Shown piece by piece: positions 1 through 6,578 of a stretch of 23,434 nt of DNA (position 1 is its first letter; every line of letters begins with the position of its first letter). The notes under the pieces were generated by a model. That model was not told where the DNA came from, ran no database searches, and saw only the letters and a list, made by a program, of their open reading frames with translations. Source of the stretch: Caldifarciminota bacterium (GTDB lineage Bacteria; Hydrothermota; Hydrothermia; B15-G9; WFZT01). The translations under genes were made by a program, and so were the position numbers. The DNA lies in the NCBI GenBank assembly GCA_026986655.1, contig JALSOD010000301.1:1-23434 (forward strand), given 5' to 3'.

Positions 1-783
1 CTTTTTAAAGAAAATAGAAACTGCGTACCGAGAAAAACTCTTCTCTATCGTTCAGGAGTTAGAAAAGGTGTCTGGGCGATGAACCATATCCTTGGATGCG
101 CCCATGGATGCCGATACCCGTGCTATGCTTTCAAAATGGCAGTTTCCTTTGGCCGAGTTAAGAACTACAGCGAATGGATAAAGCCACGAGTTGTATGTAA
201 TGCTCTGTGGCTGCTCAAAAGGGAACTTCGAAAATATCATCCTGATGAGGTTCACATGTGTTTATCAACAGACCCGTTCATGTATGACTGGAAAAGTGGG
301 GGATTGATCAAAGAAATTAAAGACCTAACCCTATCTTTAATTGAGGAATTGAACTCAAGGGACATCAGGGTCGTAACTTTAACAAAGGGGTTCTATCCGG
401 ACGATTTATTGGATACCTCACGATTTCTGCAATCAAATAAGTTTGGAATTTCCATCGTCTCTTTTAATCCCGCATTCAGGAAAAAATACGAACCATTCAC
501 AGCTCCATACGACCTGAGAATAAATTCACTTTTCAAGCTTCATAGGGCTGGGTACGAAACCTGGGTAAATATGGAACCCTATCCTGTTCCAGAAGTTGAC
601 CCTACTGCGTGGAATATTAAAGAGTTATTGGAGAAAATCAAATTTGCTGATAGAATTAGACTTGCTCGTTGGAACTATAATGTAAAGATCACAAAGAAGG
701 CAAAAAAATTCTACAAGGATATCGCCAGGAGTTTCTTGGATTTCTGTCAAAAAAATCAAATCGATTGTCACTTGGATCTTTGA
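1..783 (+). CDS. SPL-like radical SAM protein, 5'-truncated by the window edge
   Basis: The reading frame is open from base 1, so the ATG at 79 is internal and the gene begins before the window; 260 residues are visible. Upstream of that ATG the frame encodes a basic stretch ending RSGVRKGVWA, which leads into GCAHGCRYPCYA, as in spore photoproduct lyase-like radical SAM proteins. The three cysteines (visible residues 33, 37, 41) should hold the [4Fe-4S] cluster that cleaves S-adenosylmethionine. Their spacing is CX3CX3C rather than the usual CX3CX2C. Later matches to this superfamily are STDPF, VVTLTKG and a late EPF.APYDLR segment, which I place in the TIM-barrel core. The substrate cannot be read from sequence: members include DNA-repair lyases and uncharacterised proteins. 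No partner gene is visible on this strand. Family call fairly sure, function unknown. Confidence 0.75.
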   Translation, partial: LFKENRNCVPRKTLLYRSGVRKGVWAMNHILGCAHGCRYPCYAFKMAVSFGRVKNYSEWIKPRVVCNALWLLKRELRKYHPDEVHMCLSTDPFMYDWKSGGLIKEIKDLTLSLIEELNSRDIRVVTLTKGFYPDDLLDTSRFLQSNKFGISIVSFNPAFRKKYEPFTAPYDLRINSLFKLHRAGYETWVNMEPYPVPEVDPTAWNIKELLEKIKFADRIRLARWNYNVKITKKAKKFYKDIARSFLDFCQKNQIDCHLDL

Positions 784-847
784 ATTTTTATGAAATAGAG
801 AGGAGACCTTTACATTTAAGAATCTCTATGGTTTTGAAGAAACTTTC

Positions 848-888
848 AATAAGAGAATCCCCTTCCAATGGAAGGGGATTCTCTTATT
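848..888. terminator. 19-bp perfect hairpin between convergent genes
   Basis: Arms 848-866 and 870-888 are perfectly complementary (19 bp) around a 3-nt loop (AAT). It lies 64 nt after the radical SAM stop and 56 nt after the stop of the cPGS-like gene on the other strand, so it can act as a bidirectional terminator. The flanks are pyrimidine-rich on the plus side but there is no clean T-run on either side. It belongs to the set of long triloop hairpins seen after other genes here, though it is less GC-rich. Confidence 0.7.
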
Positions 889-944
889 CTTCTCTTGTTG
901 CTTCTATATTTTACACTGCCAGGCTATTAGCCCGGCGAGTATTT

Positions 945-2267
945 TTATTTCTCGAAGAACTTAACAATAATATCCTTTAAAGTCGGATAGCCAATCTCCT
1001 GTAACTCGTATTTCACTCTAACCCAGGGTTTGTTCATATTTAAAATCCTACCTAAATTCACAGGAGTGGCGACAATAACTACGTCTGCAGGTACCTTGTT
1101 AATAGTTTCCTCAAGCTCCTTTAACTGTTTCTCACCGTATCCAAGAGCTGGTAAAACGTCTGTTACATGAGGATACTTTTCGTAGGCCTCTTTTATAGAT
1201 CCAACAGCATACTCAACCGGACTTACAATTTCACTTGCACCATACTTGTTTGCTGCCACATATCCAGCCCCATAGGACATCTCACCATGTGTGAGTGTTG
1301 GACCATCCTCGATTACGAGAACTCTTTTTCCGGTGATAATTTCACCGTTTTCCAAATACAATGGAGAGGCGGCCTCCACGATTTGAGCACCTGGATTAAC
1401 TTCCCGAATATTCTCCCTCACCGTATCAACATCTTCTGGATAGGCAGTGTCAATCTTGTTGATGACCACTACATCTGCCATTCTGACATTAACCTCACCT
1501 GGATAATAGGTCAGTTCATGGTATGGACGATGTGGGTCTGCAACGACGATAAAGAGATCAGGTTTAAAGAACGGCATATCGTTGTTACCACCGTCCCATA
1601 GCACCACATCAGCCTCTTTTTCAGCCTGTCTCAGTATCTTTTCGTAATCCACCCCCGCATAAACAACGTTTCCGCGCTCGATATGAGGCTCGTATTCTTC
1701 TCTCTCTTCAACTGTGCACTCATATTTATCCAGGTCTTCAAATGTCGCAAACCTCTGGACAACCTGCTTTCTTAAATCACCGTAGGGCATAGGGTGACGC
1801 ACAACAACCACTTTCTTGCCAAGCTCGCGGAGAATGTCAGAGACTCGTCTCGTGGTCTGACTTTTTCCACATCCTGTTCTCACTGCACCGATCGCAATCA
1901 CCGGCTTTTCAGATTCAAGCATCGTATCCTTCGTTCCAAGAAGCCAGTAATCGGCACCCGATGCAACACATCGAGAGGCAAGATGCATAACACTCTCATG
2001 TGAGATATCGGAATACGAGAACACGCATACATCAACTTTCTTTTCCTTCACAAGTTTCTCAAGTTCGTGCTCGTTGTAAATGGGAATCCCTTCTGGATAC
2101 AACTTTCCCGCGAGCTCTGCAGGATACACTCTCCCATCGATATTCGGAATCTGAGTGGCTGTAAAGCCTACAACTTCAAACTGCTCATTATCCCGGAAAT
2201 AAACATTAAAATTGTGGAAATCTCTACCCGCGGCTCCAAGAATCAGAACCTTGATCCTGTCTTTCAC
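945..2267 (-). CDS. Cyclic 2,3-diphosphoglycerate synthetase-like P-loop protein
   Basis: 440 residues, GTG start. The N-terminal third is Rossmann-like (KVLILGAAGRDFHNF, residues 6-20). The second part is a P-loop NTPase with GAVRTGCGKSQTTR (127-140, Walker A Lys135), a WDGGNND segment near 225 and NKID near 270, which resembles a G-protein base-recognition motif. This architecture matches the cyclic 2,3-diphosphoglycerate synthetase family. In thermophilic methanogens that enzyme makes the thermoprotectant cDPG from 2,3-diphosphoglycerate and ATP. Homologues also occur in bacteria not known to make cDPG, so the product here is uncertain. The gene is the second of an operon: its Shine-Dalgarno overlaps the stop codon of the upstream aminotransferase, so translation is probably coupled. 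The strong 3' hairpin at 848-888 closes the unit. Family call good; reaction open. Confidence 0.8.
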   Translation of the reverse strand: MKDRIKVLILGAAGRDFHNFNVYFRDNEQFEVVGFTATQIPNIDGRVYPAELAGKLYPEGIPIYNEHELEKLVKEKKVDVCVFSYSDISHESVMHLASRCVASGADYWLLGTKDTMLESEKPVIAIGAVRTGCGKSQTTRRVSDILRELGKKVVVVRHPMPYGDLRKQVVQRFATFEDLDKYECTVEEREEYEPHIERGNVVYAGVDYEKILRQAEKEADVVLWDGGNNDMPFFKPDLFIVVADPHRPYHELTYYPGEVNVRMADVVVINKIDTAYPEDVDTVRENIREVNPGAQIVEAASPLYLENGEIITGKRVLVIEDGPTLTHGEMSYGAGYVAANKYGASEIVSPVEYAVGSIKEAYEKYPHVTDVLPALGYGEKQLKELEETINKVPADVVIVATPVNLGRILNMNKPWVRVKYELQEIGYPTLKDIIVKFFEK

Positions 2268-2276
2268 TGCTGATCA

Positions 2277-2282
2277 CCTCCT
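2277..2282 (-). promoter_or_regulatory. Shine-Dalgarno AGGAGG overlapping upstream stop codon
   Basis: On the minus strand AGGAGG precedes the GTG start of the cPGS-like gene by 9 nt and shares bases with the TAG stop (2281-2283) of the aminotransferase. This fixes the GTG as the start and suggests translational coupling of the two genes. Confidence 0.8.
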
Positions 2283-3597
2283 AAATGGATTTTAGAACAT
2301 CTTCAAAGATTTCAAGCGCAACGGAGACTTCCTCCTCATTGATAACAAGCGGTGGCGACCACCTCACAACACTCTCACCTGCACCAAGAGTAAGAAGGCC
2401 TTTTTCGTAACATTTGTAAACTATCTTGTCTCTTAATTTGCCATCGGGTTCCTTTGTTTCCCTATCCTTCACGATATCTACACCTAACATCAGCCCAAGT
2501 CCTCTGACATCCCCGATAAATTCGAATCTCTCTTGAAGCTCTTTCAATCCGTTCTTGAGCTTTTCACCCATCTTTGCTGCATTTTCAATAAGACCGTTCT
2601 CAAGGAGCTCAATAGTTTTGAGAGAGGCGGCAATTGCAACCGGATTACCACCAAAGGTGGATGAATGTGAGCCGGGTTCCCAATTCATCAGTGAAGTCTT
2701 CGCAATTGCAGCTCCGAGAGGGAGACCGGATGCAATTCCCTTCGCAACTGTTATCACATCAGGAATTACTCCAAAATGTTCGATTGCAAACATTCTGCCT
2801 GTGCGACCCATTCCGGCCTGAACTTCATCATCAATAAACAAAATATCGTATTTTTTGAGGATTTCATAGAGTCTCGGGTAAAAATCCGCCGGGGGCACCA
2901 CATAACCACCTTCTCCCTGCACAGGTTCAATTATGAATGCCGCCACATCTTCAGGGGGAGCAACTGTTTTGAATACAGTATTCTCAAGAAAATCGAGAAT
3001 CGTATCTGTCAATTTATCCGGATGAATCCCGAATGGGGGACGATATGGATCCGGAAATGGAACATGAACAACCTGTGGCACCATAGGGGCGTAGTATCTT
3101 CTCTGAACAGCCTTTGAAGCGGTAAGGGAAAGTGATCCAAAGCTTCTACCGTGGAATGCTTTGTAAAATGCGAGATAAATCGGTCTTTTCGTGTGGTATC
3201 TTGCCAATTTAAGGGCAGCTTCGTTGGCCTCGGTACCAGAATTTGCAAAAAATACGCGCCGGTTTTTGGCACCCGGAGCGATTTCTGCCAATTTTTCTGC
3301 AAGTAGAGTTTGATTCTCATAGTAGAAATCTGCACCTGCCATGTGAAGGAACTTCTCCGCCTGCTCTTTTACAGCTTTAACCACCTCAGGATGTGCGTGT
3401 CCGGTATTTGTAACAGCTATGCCGGCAGTCATATCGAGGAACTTGTTCCCATCAATGTCCCACACCCATGCACCCTGGCCTTTATCCATTACGAAGGGAT
3501 AACTGCGGGTGTAGGCTGGAGATACGTACTTACTATCCCTCTCCAACACCTCTTTTGCCTTTGGACCCGGTAACTCCGTTCTGATCTCTGGTCTCAT
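2281..3597 (-). CDS. Class III PLP aminotransferase (ornithine/acetylornithine/GABA type)
   Basis: 438 residues from the ATG at 3597. A longer frame to 3654 exists, but the chosen start has GGAGAG 5 nt upstream and lies just downstream of a good promoter whose -35 box overlaps the longer start. Fold-type I subgroup II features: SGTEAN (120-125, phosphate-binding region), AFHGRSFGSLS (147-157), EPVQGEGG (224-231), DDEVQAGMGRTG (256-267), and the PLP Schiff-base lysine in TVAKGIASG (Lys286). The N-terminal ELPGPKAKEVLERDSKYVSP resembles the archaeal ornithine aminotransferase and amino-acid racemase branch more than bacterial ArgD. Likely reactions are omega-amino transfer from ornithine or 4-aminobutyrate to 2-oxoglutarate, or racemisation of a neutral amino acid. 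No other arginine genes are nearby. First gene of an operon with the cPGS-like gene. Superfamily certain, substrate not. Confidence 0.88.
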   Translation of the reverse strand: MRPEIRTELPGPKAKEVLERDSKYVSPAYTRSYPFVMDKGQGAWVWDIDGNKFLDMTAGIAVTNTGHAHPEVVKAVKEQAEKFLHMAGADFYYENQTLLAEKLAEIAPGAKNRRVFFANSGTEANEAALKLARYHTKRPIYLAFYKAFHGRSFGSLSLTASKAVQRRYYAPMVPQVVHVPFPDPYRPPFGIHPDKLTDTILDFLENTVFKTVAPPEDVAAFIIEPVQGEGGYVVPPADFYPRLYEILKKYDILFIDDEVQAGMGRTGRMFAIEHFGVIPDVITVAKGIASGLPLGAAIAKTSLMNWEPGSHSSTFGGNPVAIAASLKTIELLENGLIENAAKMGEKLKNGLKELQERFEFIGDVRGLGLMLGVDIVKDRETKEPDGKLRDKIVYKCYEKGLLTLGAGESVVRWSPPLVINEEEVSVALEIFEDVLKSI

Positions 3598-3625
3598 AGT
3601 CTCTCTCCTTCCTTCATTTTTGAGA

Positions 3626-3654
3626 ATTTTAAGAGATAACAGATATAACTTCAA
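3626..3654 (-). promoter_or_regulatory. Sigma-70-like promoter of the aminotransferase operon
   Basis: Minus strand: -35 TTGAAG (3654-3649), 17-nt spacer, -10 TAAAAT (3631-3626). Transcription would start near 3619, giving a leader of about 20 nt with the Shine-Dalgarno before the ATG at 3597. This supports the shorter gene start. Confidence 0.6.
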
Positions 3655-3674
3655 CGACTTTGTATATTTCGTAT

Positions 3675-3698
3675 TTTATGCAGAATAATTTGCATAAA
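3675..3698. promoter_or_regulatory. Inverted repeat, candidate operator
   Basis: TTTATGCA (3675-3682) and TGCATAAA (3691-3698) are perfect inverted copies separated by 8 bp. They sit about 20 bp upstream of the -35 box of the aminotransferase operon, the place expected for an activator or repressor site. No regulator gene adjoins it. Confidence 0.45.
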
Positions 3699-3819
3699 CA
3701 CCAGAATTTTGGAATCTTTTCAGAATTTATTCGATTCGTTTAATCTGAAAATTGGTGGAAGGATTTCATTATTTCCGATAAATGCTGGATACTCAAAAAT
3801 GAAATTATTTATTGAGATT

Positions 3820-3856
3820 ATAGAGAGGGGCGGGCCAAAGGCCCGCCCCTCTCTAT
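3820..3856 (-). terminator. 17-bp GC-rich triloop hairpin after the LivK-like gene
   Basis: Arms 3820-3836 and 3840-3856 pair perfectly around AAA; the stem core is GAGGGGCGGGCC. It begins 3 nt after the stop codon at 3860. The minus-strand tail (TATAATCTCAATAAATAATT) is AU-rich but lacks a clear U-run, so the stem is stronger than a standard intrinsic terminator and the tail weaker. Confidence 0.7.
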
Positions 3857-3859
3857 TCA

Positions 3860-4966
3860 CTACTCTGGCTGTACAGTCTTCACATAAACAAACTTTCCGT
3901 TCTCCACTTTCAGAATCACGGCAGGTTTTATTCCATTCCCGTTCTCAATGGTTATAACCCCGGTGACCCCTTCAAAATCCTTTGTATTTTCAATTTCATC
4001 TCTAACCTTTTCCCTATCAAACTTCCCCGCTCTCTCAATGGCATCAAGCAGGATATTATAGGCATCGTAGGAAAGAGCTGACACTGAATCGGGTGACTTC
4101 TTGTACTTCTTGTGGAATTCTTTCACAAATCTTTTACCAACCTCGGTTGTTACTCCGTTCTCGTCAAAGTGAGTGGTGAAGTAAAGACCATTAACTGCAT
4201 CTCCACCGATTTTTATAAGCTCTTCTGCCTGTGCCGCATCTCCACTCATGAAAACCTGTTTGAGACCCAGGTCACGAGCCTGCCTCATTATGAGAGCATC
4301 TTCAGTGAAATATCCGGGCACATAAACCATATCAGGGTTAACAGCTTTGATCGATGACAACTGGGCTGTAAAATCCTGGTCCCCAGTCTGATAATAGGTA
4401 GTTGAAACGATCTTACCGCCCATCTTTGTGAAATTCTGAATGAAAAAGTTGGCTATACCCACGCAGTAATCCTGCGCTATATCGATCATTACTGCGGCTG
4501 TTTTCGCATGTAACTCATCCCTTGCAAACTTTGCTGCAACTTTACCCTGGAAGGGATCGATGAAGCATGCCCTGAATATGTATTTCCTGTTTTGTGTGAC
4601 AATCGGGTTAGTCGCCCATGGGCTGATCAATGGAACTTCCGCATTTTCCGCGATAGGGGCTGCTGAAAGTGTATTTGAACTTGAAATTGGACCAATTATT
4701 GCGAAGACTCCGTCCTTTTTAATAAGCCTCTGTGTAGCATTCGCAGCCTCAATTTTATCAGATTTGTTGTCAACCAGAACAAGCTCAACTTTCTTTCCAA
4801 GAACTGTGGGTCTTTCCTCATTTGCAAGTTTTAAACCAAGCCATCCCATCTGACCGTAAGGAGCATTAGGACCTGTTATTGGGAGATTTACACCGATTTT
4901 TACTATCTGTGCTGAGGCCATCCCCAGCACCAGTCCAACTGTTAGGGCTACTTTTGAGAGCTTCAT
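3860..4966 (-). CDS. Periplasmic amino-acid-binding protein of ABC transporter, LivK type
   Basis: 368 residues. A Sec signal peptide is clear: KLSK, a hydrophobic core, then ASA with cleavage expected before Gln20. There is no lipobox cysteine, so it should be a soluble periplasmic protein. IVKIGVNLPITGPNAPYG begins the type I periplasmic-binding fold (Peripla_BP_6) of branched-chain amino-acid receptors. GPISSSNTLSAAPIAE, near 95-110, is the Ser/Thr-rich ligand loop that holds the amino-acid carboxylate in this family. The family delivers Leu/Ile/Val, other amino acids, amides or aromatic acids to a LivHMGF transporter. No permease or ATPase gene is in the window, so it is a lone receptor here. 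AGGAGG lies 8 nt before the ATG; a MarR gene diverges upstream. Ligand unknown. Confidence 0.88.
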   Translation of the reverse strand: MKLSKVALTVGLVLGMASAQIVKIGVNLPITGPNAPYGQMGWLGLKLANEERPTVLGKKVELVLVDNKSDKIEAANATQRLIKKDGVFAIIGPISSSNTLSAAPIAENAEVPLISPWATNPIVTQNRKYIFRACFIDPFQGKVAAKFARDELHAKTAAVMIDIAQDYCVGIANFFIQNFTKMGGKIVSTTYYQTGDQDFTAQLSSIKAVNPDMVYVPGYFTEDALIMRQARDLGLKQVFMSGDAAQAEELIKIGGDAVNGLYFTTHFDENGVTTEVGKRFVKEFHKKYKKSPDSVSALSYDAYNILLDAIERAGKFDREKVRDEIENTKDFEGVTGVITIENGNGIKPAVILKVENGKFVYVKTVQPE

Positions 4967-5302
4967 ACAAAAACCTCCTGTGTTTATATGACTAATTATA
5001 CATATAATTTGTAATTTTAAAAAGTGTTTTTTCGAGCGTATGATTGTGGGTCGAGCACAGCAGATTAAATTCTACCAATCTTAAACTCTTCATGAAATCA
5101 TTAGAATCTGTGAAATTTCGAGAAATTGGGAATCTCTGAAATTTGTTAAAAAACATCATACTGGATTTCAAAGGATACAAATACCCGGCAAAATTATCGT
5201 AAGCGTATCTGATTTCATCTTCCAACCTCAATTATTACAAATTTTGTCAGGTTTTATTCTTGGTTGACAAAGGAATGAGCTTATTTTAAGATTAGGGCAC
5301 TT
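4967..5302. other. Divergent intergenic region, LivK-like gene / marR
   Basis: 336 bp without a convincing gene. On the minus side it holds AGGAGG and a TATAAT box (5000-4995) for the binding-protein gene, without a recognisable -35 box. On the plus side it holds the marR promoter. Between them, AATCTGTGAAATTT (5105-5118) and AATCTCTGAAATTT (5131-5144) form a direct repeat with one mismatch, 26 bp apart start to start. They may be regulator sites. A minus-strand frame (5231-4992) starts at TTG and has no ribosome-binding site or recognisable sequence. Confidence 0.5.
5264..5292 (+). promoter_or_regulatory. marR promoter overlapped by an inverted repeat
   Basis: Plus strand: consensus -35 TTGACA (5264-5269), 17-nt spacer, -10 TAAGAT (5287-5292). 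Transcription would start near 5299, only about 4 nt before the ATG at 5303, so the mRNA would be nearly leaderless. TTTGTCA (5243-5249) and TGACAAA (5265-5271) are inverted copies, the second covering the -35 box, as expected for autoregulation by a MarR dimer. Confidence 0.6.
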
Positions 5303-5743
5303 ATGAATACAAATAGTGATGCAGAAAAGATAGAGCAGCTCCTCAGAACATTGTCGTATACAGTAAAAAGGAAAGGGAGATCCGCTCTAAAAGATTTTGG
5401 GATAACCACACCACAGTTTGACCTGATGGTGAAGATTTATTTTAACGGTGACATGACCCAGGGGAAACTCACACAGGAGCTACACCTTGCCAAAAGTACG
5501 GTCTCTGGACTACTTGATAGATTGGAAAGCAAAAATTTTATAAAACGTGAAAAAGACATAAATGACAAGCGTAACGTGATTATATCGCTGACGAACAAGG
5601 GAAATGCGGTTATTGAGAGAGTTATCGAAGAACGTGTTAAGTTCCTCAGAAAGCTCATTAAAGACCTCGATGAAAAAGAAGTGCACTCGTTGATAAATTC
5701 CCTTGAGCGTCTTGTCTCTGCATCTGAAAATTTTGTAAAATAG
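5303..5743 (+). CDS. MarR-family transcriptional regulator
   Basis: 146 residues, the normal MarR length. An N-terminal helix for dimerisation is followed by a winged helix-turn-helix: FGITTPQFDLMVKIY, then MTQGKLTQELHLAKSTVSGL as the helix-turn-helix (recognition helix near AKSTVSGLLDRLE), and the wing at FIKREKDINDKRNVII (the conserved D.R motif). The C-terminal helices complete the dimer interface. MarR proteins are usually repressors released by small aromatic or other ligands, and commonly control themselves and a divergent gene. Here the divergent gene is the LivK-like binding protein. An inverted repeat covers its own -35 box. No good Shine-Dalgarno precedes the ATG, in line with a very short leader. 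No clear terminator follows. Family call sure; ligand unknown. Confidence 0.9.
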   Translation: MNTNSDAEKIEQLLRTLSYTVKRKGRSALKDFGITTPQFDLMVKIYFNGDMTQGKLTQELHLAKSTVSGLLDRLESKNFIKREKDINDKRNVIISLTNKGNAVIERVIEERVKFLRKLIKDLDEKEVHSLINSLERLVSASENFVK

Positions 5744-5942
5744 TCCACCCTTTCCTGCAAAAGCCAATAACGATTCTAAGGTAATGGGGCCTAAAATAAT
5801 CAGAAAATTTCATCTTAGTGGTTTTAAATTTCCCTATCAAACAAGTTGAAAATCTTAAATTTTTAAAAGACCTAAAACGCAACTCGGGAACAAATCTGAA
5901 AGTAGGGAAGCAATCAAACTTTGTTGAAAACAGGTATTTGGG

Positions 5943-5972
5943 TTGACACTATTCAATAGATTGATTAATAAT
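5943..5972 (+). promoter_or_regulatory. rpsT promoter and ribosome-binding site context
   Basis: Consensus -35 TTGACA (5943-5948), 18-nt spacer, -10 AATAAT (5967-5972). Transcription would start near 5979, leaving a leader of about 25 nt. AGGAGG at 5987-5992 precedes the rpsT ATG by 11 nt. Confidence 0.6.
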
Positions 5973-6003
5973 AAAGCACTAAATTTAGGAGGACAGTGAG
6001 AAA

Positions 6004-6276
6004 ATGGCAAATCATAAATCAGCAATAAAAAGAATAAGACAGGATAGGAAAAAGAGACTGAGGAATAAAAGTTATAAATCCTTTATTAAAACAATGACAA
6101 AGAAGTTTCTCAGGGAGGAAGATCCTGAGAAAAAGGAAAAGCTCTTAAACGAGCTATATTCAGTGTTGGATAGAGCTGTGACTAAAGGTATTTTACACAG
6201 GAATACAGTGGCAAGGAGAAAGAGGAAAGCGGCTCTTCTCTTGAAAGCCGTAAAAGAGGGGACAGAGAAGAGTTAG
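6004..6276 (+). CDS. rpsT: 30S ribosomal protein S20
   Basis: 90 residues, typical bS20 length. The start MANHKSAIKRIRQ and the strongly basic three-helix-bundle composition (RKKRLRNKSYKS, RRKRKAALLL) are diagnostic. S20 binds 16S rRNA early in small-subunit assembly and bridges the 5' domain and helix 44. The alanine/lysine-rich C-terminal helix is present, so the protein is complete. It has its own promoter and AGGAGG. A tRNA-Val gene starts 26 nt after the stop with no terminator between, so the two are probably on one transcript. Confidence 0.97.
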   Translation: MANHKSAIKRIRQDRKKRLRNKSYKSFIKTMTKKFLREEDPEKKEKLLNELYSVLDRAVTKGILHRNTVARRKRKAALLLKAVKEGTEKS

Positions 6277-6302
6277 GGTTGGTTGGTAAGGATTTTACTG
6301 GT

Positions 6303-6380
6303 GGGCGGATAGCTCAGCCTGGTGAGAGCGCCTCCCTTACAAGGAGGAGGTCCCAGGTTCGAATCCTGGTTCGCCCACCA
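6303..6380 (+). tRNA. tRNA-Val (anticodon UAC)
   Basis: A full cloverleaf is visible: acceptor GGGCGGA paired with TTCGCCC (one G-U), D-stem GCTC/GAGC, anticodon stem CCTCC/GGAGG enclosing CTTACAA with anticodon TAC, T-stem CCAGG/CCTGG with loop TTCGAAT, discriminator A and an encoded CCA end (6378-6380). It reads GUA and other GUN codons. It follows rpsT closely. Confidence 0.97.
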
Positions 6381-6523
6381 TATTGCACTTATTGTTTCCA
6401 AAAAAATCCCCATTTGAAGAGTTTACGGATCGGATTAGAAGACAATTTTAAAGGGCAGGATATTATATTCAAAATTAACTTCATTTAGAAAAATTTTGGT
6501 TTATGTCATGGTTTTAAAAAAAT

Positions 6524-6558
6524 AGGGTGGTGGGGCGCCACAGGCGCCCCACCACCCT
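6524..6558 (-). terminator. 16-bp GC-rich triloop terminator after the octaheme cytochrome
   Basis: Arms 6524-6539 and 6543-6558 pair perfectly around ACA; the core is GGTGGTGGGGCGCC. On the minus strand it is followed by ATTTTTTT (seven T, 6522-6516), so this one is a classic intrinsic terminator with an unusually long stem. It starts 20 nt after the cytochrome stop. Confidence 0.88.
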
Positions 6559-6578
6559 TCTCTATTCATTAACTTCCT

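Noticed and set aside
79..81. ATG at 79 as the start of the radical SAM gene
   Set aside because: The frame is open to base 1 and the upstream residues match the SPL-like lead-in, so the start lies outside the window.
3598..3654. Longer N-terminus of the aminotransferase
   Set aside because: The extension covers a good promoter and has no ribosome-binding site, while the ATG at 3597 has one.
4992..5231. A 79-codon minus-strand frame upstream of the LivK-like gene
   Set aside because: It starts at TTG without a Shine-Dalgarno, overlaps promoter elements and resembles no family.
5792..5850. A 21-codon frame after marR
   Set aside because: Too short, with no clear ribosome-binding site or recognisable sequence to support it.
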